Shown: positions 1-9,220 of the stretch, piece by piece
How the letters are laid out: each line of letters begins with the position of its first letter
Numbering within the stretch: position 1 is the first letter of the stretch
NCBI RefSeq assembly: GCF_000735365.1
Contig: NZ_JMPL01000003.1
Location: 1-64,000 of the forward strand
Reading direction: 5' to 3'
Length of the DNA: 64,000 nucleotides
DNA from: Kluyvera ascorbata ATCC 33433
Lineage (GTDB): Bacteria; Pseudomonadota; Gammaproteobacteria; Enterobacterales; Enterobacteriaceae
Notes under the pieces: generated by a model
What the model was told of the DNA's origin: nothing
Seen by the model: only the letters and a program-made list of their open reading frames with translations
Databases searched by the model: none
Program-made: the position numbers and the translations under genes

Positions 1-443
1 AGCGCGCCGAGGTGGGTGATGCCCTTTTCCTGCAAATCGCTCGACAGCGTGATCCCCTGACCGTTGCGGTTAAGGGTCATCAGGTTAGCCATCGGCTGTG
101 GTTTCGCCGCCACGCCCAGCTCAAGCCCGTACAGCAGGCCGTAAAGCACATGCGCCGCATCAAGTTCGCCGTTGACCAGCTTGTCGCGCACCGCGGCCCA
201 ACTCGCTTCTTTGCTCGGTACCAGCGTAATGCCGTACTTTTTGTCGAAGCCTTTCAGTGAGGCAATCGCCAGCGGCGCGCAGTCGGTCAGCGGAATAAAG
301 CCTACCTTAACCGTCTGTAGTTCCGGTTTATCGGAGCCCGCCGCCCAGACCGCCTGACTCAGGCCAGGCAGCAGCATAGCGCCGCCGAGTACCGCGCCCG
401 CCTGTAACAAACGTCGCCGTGATAGTGAAACCGTTTCGTCCAT
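1..443 (-). CDS. nasF: Nitrate ABC transporter substrate-binding protein, N-terminal part (cut by window edge)
   Basis: Translating the minus strand from the ATG at 443 gives about 147 residues running off the window. The N-terminus carries a twin-arginine motif (SRRRLL, residues 8-13) followed by a hydrophobic stretch, so export by the Tat route is likely. The following KVGFIPLTDCAPLAIA region is typical of the NrtA/NasF family of periplasmic nitrate- or nitrite-binding proteins. In Klebsiella nasF starts the nasFEDCBA operon for nitrate uptake and assimilatory reduction, and nasR lies just upstream in the same direction, as here. The leader between the two genes has the matching antitermination structure, which strengthens the call. 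Only the first third of the protein is visible, so nasF versus another NrtA-like protein rests on context. Confidence 0.85.
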   Translation of the reverse strand, partial: MDETVSLSRRRLLQAGAVLGGAMLLPGLSQAVWAAGSDKPELQTVKVGFIPLTDCAPLAIASLKGFDKKYGITLVPSKEASWAAVRDKLVNGELDAAHVLYGLLYGLELGVAAKPQPMANLMTLNRNGQGITLSSDLQEKGITHLGA

Positions 444-459
444 ACTCGCTCCCGAATGC

Positions 460-500
460 AAAAAAAAAGCGCCCGGCAATGCTTACGCATTGCAGGACGC
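460..500 (-). terminator. nasF leader intrinsic terminator
   Basis: Minus-strand stem GCGTCC-t-GCAATGC, loop GTAA, GCATTGC-c-GGGCGC, followed by nine T residues (468-460). It lies 17 bases before the nasF start codon, so it is an attenuator of nasF and not the end of nasR. Confidence 0.85.
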
Positions 501-540
501 CTTTATCCTCGCGATGTGCAGGCCGCCATTGGCCCGCCAC
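495..540 (-). promoter_or_regulatory. NasR (ANTAR) antitermination leader: two hexaloop hairpins
   Basis: Read on the minus strand, the nasF leader can form two hairpins with six-base loops that have A at position 1 and G at position 4, the known signature of ANTAR-protein targets. P1 spans 540-516 with loop AATGGC (530-525) closed by GGGCC/GGCC-type pairing. P2 spans 508-495, stem GGAT/GTCC, loop AAAGGC (504-499). The 3' arm of P2 is part of the 5' arm of the downstream terminator, so P2 and the terminator cannot form together. NasR bound to nitrate would stabilise P1-P2 and allow read-through into nasF. Confidence 0.75.
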
Positions 541-559
541 CGACTATTTACTTAACTAA

Positions 560-575
560 TGCAATTCAGATGCCA
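560..575 (-). promoter_or_regulatory. Sigma54-type promoter of nasF
   Basis: On the minus strand TGGCA (575-571) and TTGCA (564-560) are spaced as the -24/-12 elements of a sigma54 promoter (consensus TGGCAC-N5-TTGCA). Transcription should begin near 549, giving a leader of about 105 nt before the nasF ATG. TGCAC half-sites around 606-610 and 625-630 could be NtrC contacts. This fits known nitrogen control of nasF in Klebsiella; the NtrC sites are inference. Confidence 0.7.
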
Positions 576-643
576 GCTTTTACAGCGCTAAATCCGCGGA
601 AAAATGTGCACTCAATCGCTATTTTTGCACCGACGCAAAGCAT

Positions 644-1861
644 TCATGCCCGTTCATTGTGCAACGGCGATGCCGGTTCGTTCTGCCACAGCGCCTTTAC
701 CGCCAGCAGCGCACGGGCAATTTCCACCATGCGCTGATTCTTATCCATCGCCATTTTGCGCAGACAGTGCCAGGCCTGTTCTTCGTTCATATGACGGTGG
801 GTCATCAGCACGCTTTTGGCTTTATCAATCAGCCGACGCTCCTCCAGTGTATCCTTGAGCGAGGCTAACTGACTGGAGAGTTGCTCCAGCTCCCGCGCCT
901 GCTGGCGTACCAGTGGCAGAAGCTGGCGGTCAAGATGCAGCACCATGTTATCGCTGGCCGGATCGTCACCCACCGGGTCCAGCGCCTGTTGCTCTTCATC
1001 ATCCAGCAGCAGGTCATCCACCGCCGTCATCAGTTCGCTAATCAAGGCTTCTTCAAGCCCGCGCATTTGCTCCAGACGCTGGGTTTGCAACTGGAACCAG
1101 CGCAGCGCGCTGGCACCATCGTCCGCCGGGGGCTGGCGAGTGCAGGCAATGCGTCGCAGCTGTTCAATGGCGATGCTCGCCTGACATTCGGTATAAAACA
1201 GCATCTTAAGCGGGCTGGTCGCCAGCGATAAAAAACTGTCAAAACAGGGTTGTTGACCGTCGATGCGATCCACCAGCCGCTGGCGCAGTTCGCTGCTAAA
1301 GCTGCCCTGCGCAAAACCCTGCGCCCCTAGCGCGCGCTCCTGTCCCACCAACTCTTTACCCTGCATAAAGCTGTACAGCGCCACCAGACGCCCGGCAAGC
1401 GTCGGGTCATCAATACTGTCGTTAAGCTGTGGGATGATATTCAGCAAATGGCGGATAGTGCGGTTGAACTGGCTGGATGCGGTTTCGGCAGAGACCTGCT
1501 GGCTGGCAACGCTCTCTCTCAACGAAGGCACCTGCTCCAGCGACCAGACCGCGCGGGCGATGCGCTGGCATAAACCGCTGGCAGAGGGTAAGTATTGCGG
1601 CTGGAGATGGGCCAGCAGTTGGCGAATCTGTTCATCCACCAGTGCCGCGCTAGCACGACGCTCGGCGGCGTATAATCGCCCCTGCGAACATAACCAGATG
1701 TTGGACGCCCCGCGTTCACACTGTAACATGTGCACCACGTGGCTTAACTGGCTGACCAGTTGCCCCTGCTGCGCCAGCTGTTGGAGCTGTGTTTTCTGCA
1801 CCTGACGCGCGTAACGAAACCACTCGATAGCGCCGGGTGTATCATCTTCACGGTTTATCAT
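644..1861 (-). CDS. nasR: Nitrate-responsive transcription antiterminator NasR
   Basis: A 405-residue cytoplasmic protein. The first ~300 residues look like a NIT nitrate/nitrite-sensing domain (all-helical, with the CERGASNIWLC stretch near residue 49 and a later ELRQRLVDRID segment). The C-terminal ~60 residues, with RRLIDKAKSVLM then MNEEQAWHCLRKMAM, form an ANTAR RNA-binding domain. That order is diagnostic for NasR, which binds nitrate and prevents termination in the nasF leader. The gene is followed by exactly such a leader and by nasF in the same direction. The ATG at 1861 follows GGGAGAG at close spacing. E. coli K-12 lacks this gene. Confidence 0.93.
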   Translation of the reverse strand: MINREDDTPGAIEWFRYARQVQKTQLQQLAQQGQLVSQLSHVVHMLQCERGASNIWLCSQGRLYAAERRASAALVDEQIRQLLAHLQPQYLPSASGLCQRIARAVWSLEQVPSLRESVASQQVSAETASSQFNRTIRHLLNIIPQLNDSIDDPTLAGRLVALYSFMQGKELVGQERALGAQGFAQGSFSSELRQRLVDRIDGQQPCFDSFLSLATSPLKMLFYTECQASIAIEQLRRIACTRQPPADDGASALRWFQLQTQRLEQMRGLEEALISELMTAVDDLLLDDEEQQALDPVGDDPASDNMVLHLDRQLLPLVRQQARELEQLSSQLASLKDTLEERRLIDKAKSVLMTHRHMNEEQAWHCLRKMAMDKNQRMVEIARALLAVKALWQNEPASPLHNERA

Positions 1862-1931
1862 GCGCTCTCCCGTTAGAGGATTTGCTTACCATCCTGATGT
1901 CTAGCAATAACCGTGCCTTAAAGGAGTTCAG

Positions 1932-2285
1932 ATGCAACGTATTGTCATTATCGCCAACGGGGCTGCCTACGGCAGTGAGTCGCTGTTCAACAGCCTGCGT
2001 TTAGCTATTGCCCTGCGCGAGCAGCAGGATGACCTGCAGCTTCAGCTTTTTCTGATGTCTGATGCCGTGACGGCGGGTCTGCGCGGGCAGAAACCCGCCG
2101 AGGGCTACAACATTCAGCAGATGCTGGAAATTCTCACCGCTCAGGGTGTTCCCGTGAAATTGTGTAAGACCTGCACCGACGGGCGCGGCATCACCGCCCT
2201 GCCGCTGATTGACGGCGTGGAGATTGGTACGCTGGTCGAGCTGGCCCAGTGGACGCTGGCGGCCGACAAAGTGCTGACCTTCTGA
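1932..2285 (+). CDS. ychN: DsrE/F-like sulfur-relay family protein YchN
   Basis: A 117-residue protein starting MQRIVIIANGAAYGSE, matching E. coli YchN end to end. YchN is a small cytoplasmic DsrE/DsrF-fold protein that forms a hexamer; a conserved cysteine lies in the KLCKTCTDGRG segment (residues ~77-87). Its exact role is not established; sulfur transfer is suggested by the family. AAGGAG sits about 5 bases before the ATG at 1932. It is divergent from nasR across only 70 bp, so the two genes share a promoter region. In E. coli ychN also lies near the nitrate (nar) and cha genes. Confidence 0.93.
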   Translation: MQRIVIIANGAAYGSESLFNSLRLAIALREQQDDLQLQLFLMSDAVTAGLRGQKPAEGYNIQQMLEILTAQGVPVKLCKTCTDGRGITALPLIDGVEIGTLVELAQWTLAADKVLTF

Positions 2286-2440
2286 TTTAGCATCGTCAAA
2301 GCCCTAATCAGCGTAGCCCGCTAAAACCATGGCCATTTAAAGGATATTATTTCACCTTTGTGACGTTCCTCACCGATTTGTCACGATAGCTGAATGCATT
2401 CAGGGATATTGTCATTTTTGTTGAAGTGTTACGGCATTTT

Positions 2441-2454
2441 TTGATCAAAATCAG
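2441..2454 (+). promoter_or_regulatory. Candidate FNR box
   Basis: TTGAT-CAAA-ATCAG matches the FNR consensus TTGAT-N4-ATCAA at nine of ten fixed positions. It lies 114 bp before the DUF1883 gene start, in the non-coding stretch 2286-2567. Function is inferred from sequence only. Confidence 0.5.
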
Positions 2455-2495
2455 CATCGGTGTGGTCAGGGTTTGGTGTTATGCGATGAGTGATT

Positions 2496-2511
2496 TGTGA
2501 ACAACTTCACA
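2496..2511 (+). promoter_or_regulatory. Candidate CRP site
   Basis: TGTGA-ACAACT-TCACA is a perfect match to the core CRP half-sites with the correct six-base spacer. It is 57 bp upstream of the DUF1883 gene start and 42 bp from the end of the FNR-like box. Confidence 0.55.
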
Positions 2512-2567
2512 GGCAGGATTAACGCGTAGGGAGTGCGTAGACTCATTTGCAGCGGGGTATTTTGGCG

Positions 2568-2807
2568 ATGGTAAAAGCAAGTTTGACGTTATTTGGTGGG
2601 GATACAGTCGTGGTGCGTTGTTCTGAGCGTTGCCATATTCATTTGATGAGCACGCAGAAAAACACCAGCAGCGGCGGTTCTGATATTTTAAGCGTGCAAA
2701 ACGAAGAGAAAGCGTACCTGACCGTGCCTTACAGCGGGACCTGGAATGTGCTGATCGACAGCCACAGCCAGTCTCTTGAACACTCCATCAGCTACGTTGC
2801 CGCCTGA
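2568..2807 (+). CDS. Small DUF1883-like protein, function unknown
   Basis: A 79-residue protein (MVKASLTLFGGDTVVVRCSE...) resembling the DUF1883 family: mostly beta-strand, no signal peptide and no membrane segment. Its function is not known. I start at ATG 2568, since the only longer option is a TTG at 2547, and the conserved family N-terminus begins at MVKAS. A GGGG run lies about 10 bases upstream. The gene stands alone between ychN and chaC, with its own upstream region containing FNR-like and CRP-like sites and a terminator behind it. This suggests expression tuned to oxygen or carbon supply. Confidence 0.75.
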   Translation: MVKASLTLFGGDTVVVRCSERCHIHLMSTQKNTSSGGSDILSVQNEEKAYLTVPYSGTWNVLIDSHSQSLEHSISYVAA

Positions 2808-2817
2808 TATAGAGCAT

Positions 2818-2850
2818 GTAGGCCGGATAAGCGAAGCTTCATCCGGCATT
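2818..2850. repeat. REP-like palindromic element
   Basis: GTAGGCCGGATAAGCG and its imperfect inverse CTTCATCCGGCATT form the usual enterobacterial REP palindrome, just after the DUF1883 gene stop. Confidence 0.75.
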
Positions 2851-2852
2851 CA

Positions 2853-2886
2853 GCCCCGAAAGCACGCACTTGCGGGGCTTTTCTTT
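2853..2886 (+). terminator. Terminator after the DUF1883 gene
   Basis: GCCCCG...CGGGGC hairpin with a T-rich tail (TTTTCTTT), between the convergent DUF1883 gene and chaC. Confidence 0.7.
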
Positions 2887-2903
2887 ATGCCACGCCCGGC
2901 TGA

Positions 2904-3566
2904 TTAATTCCCACCCACCAGATGCCGCACGTTGTTAATCAACTCATTCAGGCCGTCATCCGGCATCCCCAGTTTTTGTAGCTCCTGCTCCAATGAGAAG
3001 AGATACTGCGCATTGGTACCTAATGGGCCGCTGGCGCGGGCAATCAGCGGGGCAATCAGCTGCACGCTGGTATCTGACTCATACAGCGGATGGCGCGGGT
3101 CCATGATAAACACCAGCGCGTTGACCGTCCGGCCATCGTCCAGCGCCAGCTTACACCAGGTGGGCAGATAGCAGCCGGTGATCATCTCGCGCTTCCACAG
3201 CAGCGACAGCTCGTTTTCAATTTCATCATCCGGCAGACGGTAGGCCACACCTGTGGTGCGACCGCCCTCTTTCAGCGCCAGCATACGACCAGGCTGACAG
3301 GCGCTACCTCGCCCCGCCGTCAGACGCAAACAGAAAGCACGATGCCAGCCCACCAGGGTACCGGTGACCGACTCGCTAAAATTCAGCGCCGGGTTCCACA
3401 TCAGGGAGCCGTAGCCAAAAATCCACACCGGGCCGTTATCAGGCCGACAGGCCAGCGTCGCCGCCAGCGACGCTGCGCGCTGCTCAGCGGACCAAAGCAG
3501 AGATTCCTCAATGGCGCCAAACGCCGTTGTACAATCCGCCTTCATTAAGAAATCACGCGTTAACAC
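2904..3566 (-). CDS. chaC: Glutathione-specific gamma-glutamylcyclotransferase ChaC
   Basis: A 220-residue cytoplasmic enzyme very similar to E. coli ChaC. It cleaves glutathione to 5-oxoproline and Cys-Gly. The glycine-rich substrate loop FGYGSLMWNP is at residues ~50-59, and the catalytic glutamate lies in the central ELSLLWKRE region. GTG at 3566 is the start: it aligns with the E. coli N-terminus (TRDFLM) and has GGAGG upstream. The protein is about 11 residues shorter at the C-terminus than the E. coli version. It is divergent from chaA; the chaB gene that lies between them in E. coli is missing. Confidence 0.93.
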   Translation of the reverse strand: MLTRDFLMKADCTTAFGAIEESLLWSAEQRAASLAATLACRPDNGPVWIFGYGSLMWNPALNFSESVTGTLVGWHRAFCLRLTAGRGSACQPGRMLALKEGGRTTGVAYRLPDDEIENELSLLWKREMITGCYLPTWCKLALDDGRTVNALVFIMDPRHPLYESDTSVQLIAPLIARASGPLGTNAQYLFSLEQELQKLGMPDDGLNELINNVRHLVGGN

Positions 3567-3930
3567 TTTAAACCTCCACCGCCACTTCTCTTCCCTGCTT
3601 CACATGCGTTCTTACGGGAACGGATGGCGACCTCCGGAGCTGTCTTTGATGAAATATTATCCAGCTTTATGGTTCAGGATGCAATTTGTCTCCCATTGCT
3701 ATCCTCGGTTCAAGCGGGTTTTACCGATAAGTAAAATAGGAAATCCAGCGCATTAATACGCTGTTATTTAAAAAATATTTAGTCAGTACTTTATATTATA
3801 GCCATCTATTAGAAAAAAAGGCGTTATGGGTAAACTTTAGTAAAAAATCGCATTCTGAACGCTAAAATTTGTTAATTTACGCTGCTGATTTTTTCTATAA
3901 TTATAAATACCTGCAGATATGGAGACAAAC
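3567..3930. other. chaC-chaA divergent intergenic region
   Basis: 364 bp, AT-rich towards chaA, and presumably holding both promoters. I see no intact or broken chaB here. An 81-codon open frame at 3511-3756 overlaps chaC on the other strand and looks like chance. Confidence 0.6.
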
Positions 3931-5031
3931 ATGACCCACGCACAAGAGGCGGTGAAAACTCGCCATAAGGAGACGTCGCTTATTTTCCCGCTGGTGGCAC
4001 TGGCAATTCTGTTCTTCTGGGGAAGCAGTCAGTCATTGCCAGTGGTCATTGCTATCAACGCTATGGCGTTGGTCGGTATTCTCAGCAGCGCCTTTAGCGT
4101 CGTTCGTCACGCGGACGTGCTTGCGCACCGTTTGGGTGAGCCGTACGGTTCTCTGATTTTAAGTCTTTCCGTTGTTATCCTCGAAGTGAGCCTGATTTCA
4201 GCGCTTATGGCAACCGGCGATGCCGCGCCAACGTTGATGCGCGATACGCTCTATTCCATCATCATGATTGTGACCGGCGGCTTAGTCGGCTTCTCGTTAT
4301 TGCTCGGCGGACGTAAATTTGCCACGCAATATATGAACCTGTTTGGCATCAAGCAGTATTTAATTGCCCTGTTCCCGCTCGCCATTATTGTACTGGTATT
4401 CCCAACCTCGCTGCCGGGCGCCAATTTTACGATTGGTCAGTCGCTGCTGGTGGCCTTAATTTCTGCCGCGATGTACGGCGTGTTTTTACTTATTCAGACC
4501 AAAACGCACCAGAGTCTGTTTGTCTACGAGCATGAAGATGACAGCGACGATGATGACCCACACCACGGTAAACCTTCGGCGCACAGCAGCCTGTGGCATG
4601 CGGTATGGTTGATTGTGCATCTGGTTGCGGTTATCGCGGTCACGAAAATGAACGCCAATCCGCTGGAGACGCTGCTGACCAGCATGAACGCACCGGTTGC
4701 TTTTACCGGCTTCCTGGTCGCACTGCTTATCCTCTCGCCGGAAGGTCTGGGGGCATTGAAGGCGGTACTGAACAATCAGGTACAGCGCGCGATGAACCTG
4801 TTCTTTGGCTCGGTGCTGGCGACCATCTCGCTGACCGTGCCGGTGGTGACGCTCATTGCGTTTATGACCGGGAACGAGCTGATGTTTGGCCTGGGCATGC
4901 CGGAGATGATTGTGATGGTCGCCTCGCTGGTGCTGTGCCATATTTCGTTCTCGACCGGGCGTACCAACGTGCTGAACGGCGCGGCCCATCTGGCGCTGTT
5001 TGCGGCGTATCTGATGACGATTTTTGCCTGA
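3931..5031 (+). CDS. chaA: Sodium-potassium/proton and calcium/proton antiporter ChaA
   Basis: A 366-residue inner-membrane cation/proton antiporter of the CaCA family, with about 11 hydrophobic segments. The acidic cytoplasmic loop EHEDDSDDDDPHH (about residues 200-212) matches E. coli ChaA. The family repeat motifs are present: EVSLISALMATGD in the first half and SPEGLGALKAVLNNQ in the second. It exports Na+, K+ or Ca2+ in exchange for protons at alkaline pH. I choose ATG 3931 (MTHAQEAVKTRHKE), which aligns with the E. coli start and has GGAG 8 bases upstream. The ATG at 3919 is in frame but has no good ribosome site. Confidence 0.94.
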   Translation: MTHAQEAVKTRHKETSLIFPLVALAILFFWGSSQSLPVVIAINAMALVGILSSAFSVVRHADVLAHRLGEPYGSLILSLSVVILEVSLISALMATGDAAPTLMRDTLYSIIMIVTGGLVGFSLLLGGRKFATQYMNLFGIKQYLIALFPLAIIVLVFPTSLPGANFTIGQSLLVALISAAMYGVFLLIQTKTHQSLFVYEHEDDSDDDDPHHGKPSAHSSLWHAVWLIVHLVAVIAVTKMNANPLETLLTSMNAPVAFTGFLVALLILSPEGLGALKAVLNNQVQRAMNLFFGSVLATISLTVPVVTLIAFMTGNELMFGLGMPEMIVMVASLVLCHISFSTGRTNVLNGAAHLALFAAYLMTIFA

Positions 5032-5040
5032 GTGCTGTTT

Positions 5041-5070
5041 CCCGGCGGCGCTTCGCTTAGCCGGGCTACA
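5041..5070. repeat. REP-like element
   Basis: CCCGGCGGCGCTTCGCTTAGCCGGGCTACA, an imperfect REP palindrome between convergent chaA and kdsA. Confidence 0.6.
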
Positions 5071-5097
5071 GACGATTTGCCATCCAGCAACCGTGAC

Positions 5098-5127
5098 AAA
5101 AAAGCCGACCCCAGGGTCGGCTTTTTT
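5098..5127. terminator. Bidirectional terminator between chaA and kdsA
   Basis: A-run, GCCGACC-cca-GGGTCGGC, T-run: a strong stem with A and T tracts on either side, so it can serve both convergent genes. Confidence 0.85.
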
Positions 5128-5142
5128 ATTCATCAGCAAAAC

Positions 5143-6009
<867 letters not shown>

Positions 6010-6049
6010 TTAGGGAATTTTCCGCGATTATAACCGCGTTTGTCGCTAA

Positions 6050-6859
6050 TTAGTGAAGCGTAATTTGTTTATGCGAGATGGTATTAATCTGCGCGCGGAT
6101 CATTTCGCTAATCGGGTCTTCCGGACATTGCTCAACGAAATAATTCAAATCATTCAGCGCGATATGTTCACATTCAAGCTGCGCATAGATTAGCCCACGG
6201 TCACGAATTTCGTACGGGTCTTCCGGGTTAAACTGCAGCAGCGTCTGGCTGGCGCCCAGCGCAAGCTCCATCTGCCGCTCTTCCATCAACGCCGATTTCA
6301 ACGTATCCAGCAGCTTGCGAACAACCTCGGCGTTGTCTGCTTCATCAAGGTCTTCATTAAACAGCTCGGCCATCGGGCCAATATTACCTTTCAGCCACAC
6401 TTCCAGCGTGTGCTCATCAAGCGTGTCGCCGTTAAACGGGTTAATCAGCCACATCTCCGCATCGTCTACATCAGCACGAAGCAGTAATTGCGTTGGGAAG
6501 ATAACGGGCACCACCGGAATATCAAGGTTGCCGGCGATCCACAGCATTATCGCCCCCAGCGTCACCGCGCTACCGCGACGGTTCTTCAGCACCTGATCCA
6601 GCCACAGTGCGTCTGAAAGGCGATATTTGCCCGAGGAATCGCTGAAATTCCACTCATGATAGAAGAGTTCAATCAGACGCTCCATCTGGCGCGGTAACGG
6701 CCAGGCTGGGCTGATCTCTTCACGCGCAAGCGCCACCAGACACTCGAGCTGTTCACGCACCACCTGCGATGGGAAATCATCACGAATGAATTCGGAAATC
6801 AGGATCATGCCGTCGCATAGCGGCGCTTTATTAAATTCAAAATCAGCCAGTGACTTCAT
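6050..6859 (-). CDS. sirB1: SirB1 family protein (transglutaminase-like with TPR region)
   Basis: A 269-residue protein matching the SirB1/YchA family. It has an N-terminal transglutaminase-like core (with the RRGSAVTLGAIMLWIAGNLDIPV segment at ~94-116) and a C-terminal helical repeat region (LALGASQTLLQFNPEDPYEIRDRGLIYAQLE). It has no signal peptide. The biochemical function is unknown; the sirB name comes from a Salmonella locus affecting invasion gene expression. It follows sirB2 by 3 bp and is co-oriented with the prfA-prmC cluster, so it is co-transcribed. Confidence 0.92.
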   Translation of the reverse strand: MKSLADFEFNKAPLCDGMILISEFIRDDFPSQVVREQLECLVALAREEISPAWPLPRQMERLIELFYHEWNFSDSSGKYRLSDALWLDQVLKNRRGSAVTLGAIMLWIAGNLDIPVVPVIFPTQLLLRADVDDAEMWLINPFNGDTLDEHTLEVWLKGNIGPMAELFNEDLDEADNAEVVRKLLDTLKSALMEERQMELALGASQTLLQFNPEDPYEIRDRGLIYAQLECEHIALNDLNYFVEQCPEDPISEMIRAQINTISHKQITLH

Positions 6860-6862
6860 ACC

Positions 6863-7255
6863 CTACCCTAACAGCGGAACTTTAGTGATGGCGAGTTTAA
6901 CGATGATGCACAACACCACCAACGCCAGCAGAAAGGCAACAAACCGGCTCTGCTGACTGCGCGGTCGACGACGACCCAGCGCAACAAACCCTAAAACGAT
7001 GTAGATGATAACGCCAAACAGCTTCTCCGTCAGCCACGTCCCTTCTTCGGTGAACGGGAAATAGCGCGTCATCACCATTAGCGCCACACCGCTGAGCAGC
7101 AAAAGGCTGTCGACGCCATGCGGCAGTACGCGCACCCAGCGCGCATCAAACAGCGGGCTTTGATGGTGTTTCCACCAAAAGCGCAGTGCGAAAAAGCTCA
7201 CCGAGACGATAGCTGCCCCAATGTGCAAATAGAGCACCCATAAAAACAGATTCAT
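6863..7255 (-). CDS. sirB2: Inner membrane protein SirB2
   Basis: A 130-residue very hydrophobic protein with four predicted membrane helices (starting at about residues 4, 45, 80 and 105) and a basic loop GRRRPRSQQSR. It matches the SirB2/YchQ family of unknown function. Its start overlaps the prmC stop by 4 bp (ATGA), which implies translational coupling. Confidence 0.92.
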   Translation of the reverse strand: MNLFLWVLYLHIGAAIVSVSFFALRFWWKHHQSPLFDARWVRVLPHGVDSLLLLSGVALMVMTRYFPFTEEGTWLTEKLFGVIIYIVLGFVALGRRRPRSQQSRFVAFLLALVVLCIIVKLAITKVPLLG

Positions 7256-8106
7256 CCGTGTGCCTCCACGTTACCAGGCCACAGTGCCAGCGTCAGGCGG
7301 TCATTGTCGCCGTAGTCGCGGCAGGTTTCAGCCTGAAGATAGCCAGCGGACGTAAACAGCTCACGCACCGCGGCGCCCTGCTTCCAGCCGTGCTCCAGCA
7401 GCATAAAGCCACCGGGCTCCAGCCAGCCACGGCCCTGGGTGATGATGTGCGCCAGGTCAGCCAGACCGTTATTCCCCGCCACGAGAGCCGTTTTCGGCTC
7501 AAAACGCACATCCCCCTGCGCAAGATGTTCATCCTGCTCGTCGATATACGGCGGATTGCTGACGATCATCGCAAAACGCTGCTCACCCAGCGCGTTGAAC
7601 CAGTCGCTTTGCAGGATAGTGACGTTATTAATGCGCAGATTATCGGCATTACGCTGCGCCAGCGCGACAGCATCGGCAACATAATCTACGGCGGTAAGCG
7701 TACAGTCGGGGCGTTCGCTCGCCAGCGCCAGCGCCACCGCACCGGTGCCGGTGCCAAGGTCAAGAATACGGCACGGCGTCGACGGCAAACGCGCCAACGC
7801 CTGTTCAACCAGACATTCAGTATCCGGGCGCGGGATAAGCGTAGCGGGAGAGACAAACAGCGGCAACGACCAGAATTCGCGCGTGCCCACCAGATGAGCC
7901 ACGGGTTCGCCATTCACGCGACGGGCCAGCAGTTGCGCCAGCGTTTCAGCCTGCGACGCAGTCAGCTCGGTTTCGTCAAACGCCAGAATAGTGGTGCGCG
8001 CTTTTCCGGTCACGTGCCCCAGCAAGATCTCCGCATCGCGACGAGGGCTTTCGCCACCCTGTAGCGCCGTCACGGCCTGCTGCAGCCATTGTCGATAAGT
8101 CATCAT
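7252..8106 (-). CDS. prmC: Release factor glutamine methyltransferase PrmC
   Basis: A cytosolic S-adenosylmethionine-dependent enzyme that methylates the glutamine of the GGQ motif in release factors RF1 and RF2. The Rossmann SAM motif [14 protein letters not shown] (about residues 117-130) and the catalytic NPPY motif (in [11 protein letters not shown], ~184-194) are both present. Two ATG codons (8106 and 8103) are possible. The first overlaps the prfA stop as ATGA, and the sequence otherwise aligns with E. coli PrmC. Lying directly behind prfA, whose product it modifies, is the standard arrangement. Confidence 0.95.
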   Translation of the reverse strand: MMTYRQWLQQAVTALQGGESPRRDAEILLGHVTGKARTTILAFDETELTASQAETLAQLLARRVNGEPVAHLVGTREFWSLPLFVSPATLIPRPDTECLVEQALARLPSTPCRILDLGTGTGAVALALASERPDCTLTAVDYVADAVALAQRNADNLRINNVTILQSDWFNALGEQRFAMIVSNPPYIDEQDEHLAQGDVRFEPKTALVAGNNGLADLAHIITQGRGWLEPGGFMLLEHGWKQGAAVRELFTSAGYLQAETCRDYGDNDRLTLALWPGNVEAHG

Positions 8107-9185
8107 TCCTGCTCGGAAAGCGCCGCCAGCTGGTCGGCCTGGTATTCCTGCACGATAGGCTCAATCAGCATATCCAGCTTACCTTCCATGGTTTCATCCA
8201 GACGGTAAAGCGTCAGGTTGATACGGTGGTCGGTCACGCGGCCCTGCGGGAAGTTATAGGTACGGTTACGGTCGCTGCGGTCGCCGCTGCCCAGCAGGTT
8301 ACGGCGTTCGGAGGCTTCCGCCTGCTGACGACGGGCAATTTCCGCCGCGCGAATACGCGAGCCCAGCACCGACATCGCTTTGGCTTTGTTTTTATGCTGG
8401 GAACGTTCATCCTGACATTCCACCACGATGCCGGTCGGCAAGTGGGTAATACGGATAGCGGAGTCGGTGGTGTTAACGTGCTGACCGCCCGCGCCCGAGG
8501 AGCGGAAGGTATCGATACGCAGGTCCGCCGGATTGATATCCGGTAATTCCGCTTCCGGTACCTCTGGCAACACGGCCACGGTACAGGCGGAGGTGTGAAT
8601 ACGCCCCTGAGATTCGGTGGCCGGAACGCGCTGCACGCGATGGCCGCCGGACTCAAATTTCAAACGACCGTAAACGCCTTCACCGCTGATTTTGGCGATC
8701 ACTTCTTTGTAACCACCGTGCTCACCTTCGTTGGCGCTCATGATCTCAACACGCCAGCGGCGCGATTCGGCGTAGCGGCTGTACATGCGGAACAGGTCGC
8801 CGGCAAACAGTGCAGCTTCATCACCGCCGGTACCGGCGCGTACTTCAAGGAAGGCATTGCGTTCGTCGTCCGGATCGCGAGGCAGCAGGAGTACCTGAAG
8901 CTGTTGCTCCAGTTCTTCTTCTTTGGCTTTGGCTTCCTGCAACTCTTCCTGCGCCATTTCGCGCATTTCCGGGTCGTCGAGCATCATCTGGGCAGTTTCA
9001 ATATCGTCCTGAACCTGACGCCAGTCGGTATAACAGCGAGCCACGTCGCCCAGCTGTGCGTATTCGCGGGACAGCGCGCGGAAACGGTCCTGATCGGCAA
9101 TAGTTGCTGCGTCTCCGAGCAGCGCCTGAACTTCTTCATGGCGCTCGTAGAGAGCTTCCAGTTTAGCAACAATAGAAGGCTTCAT
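8103..9185 (-). CDS. prfA: Peptide chain release factor 1
   Basis: A 360-residue translation termination factor that recognises UAA and UAG. The codon-recognition PAT motif (in [10 protein letters not shown], ~residues 185-190) and the GGQ motif (in [10 protein letters not shown], ~229-238) that triggers peptide release are both intact. Length and sequence match E. coli RF1. It lies 35 bp downstream of hemA and overlaps prmC by 4 bp in one operon. Confidence 0.97.
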   Translation of the reverse strand: MKPSIVAKLEALYERHEEVQALLGDAATIADQDRFRALSREYAQLGDVARCYTDWRQVQDDIETAQMMLDDPEMREMAQEELQEAKAKEEELEQQLQVLLLPRDPDDERNAFLEVRAGTGGDEAALFAGDLFRMYSRYAESRRWRVEIMSANEGEHGGYKEVIAKISGEGVYGRLKFESGGHRVQRVPATESQGRIHTSACTVAVLPEVPEAELPDINPADLRIDTFRSSGAGGQHVNTTDSAIRITHLPTGIVVECQDERSQHKNKAKAMSVLGSRIRAAEIARRQQAEASERRNLLGSGDRSDRNRTYNFPQGRVTDHRINLTLYRLDETMEGKLDMLIEPIVQEYQADQLAALSEQE

Positions 9186-9220
9186 TGGCGTAAATGCACC
9201 TTGTTATAAATAGAGTTGTG

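Noticed and set aside
3511-3756. 81-codon frame across the chaC start
   Set aside because: Antisense to chaC for part of its length and unlike ChaB or any known protein.
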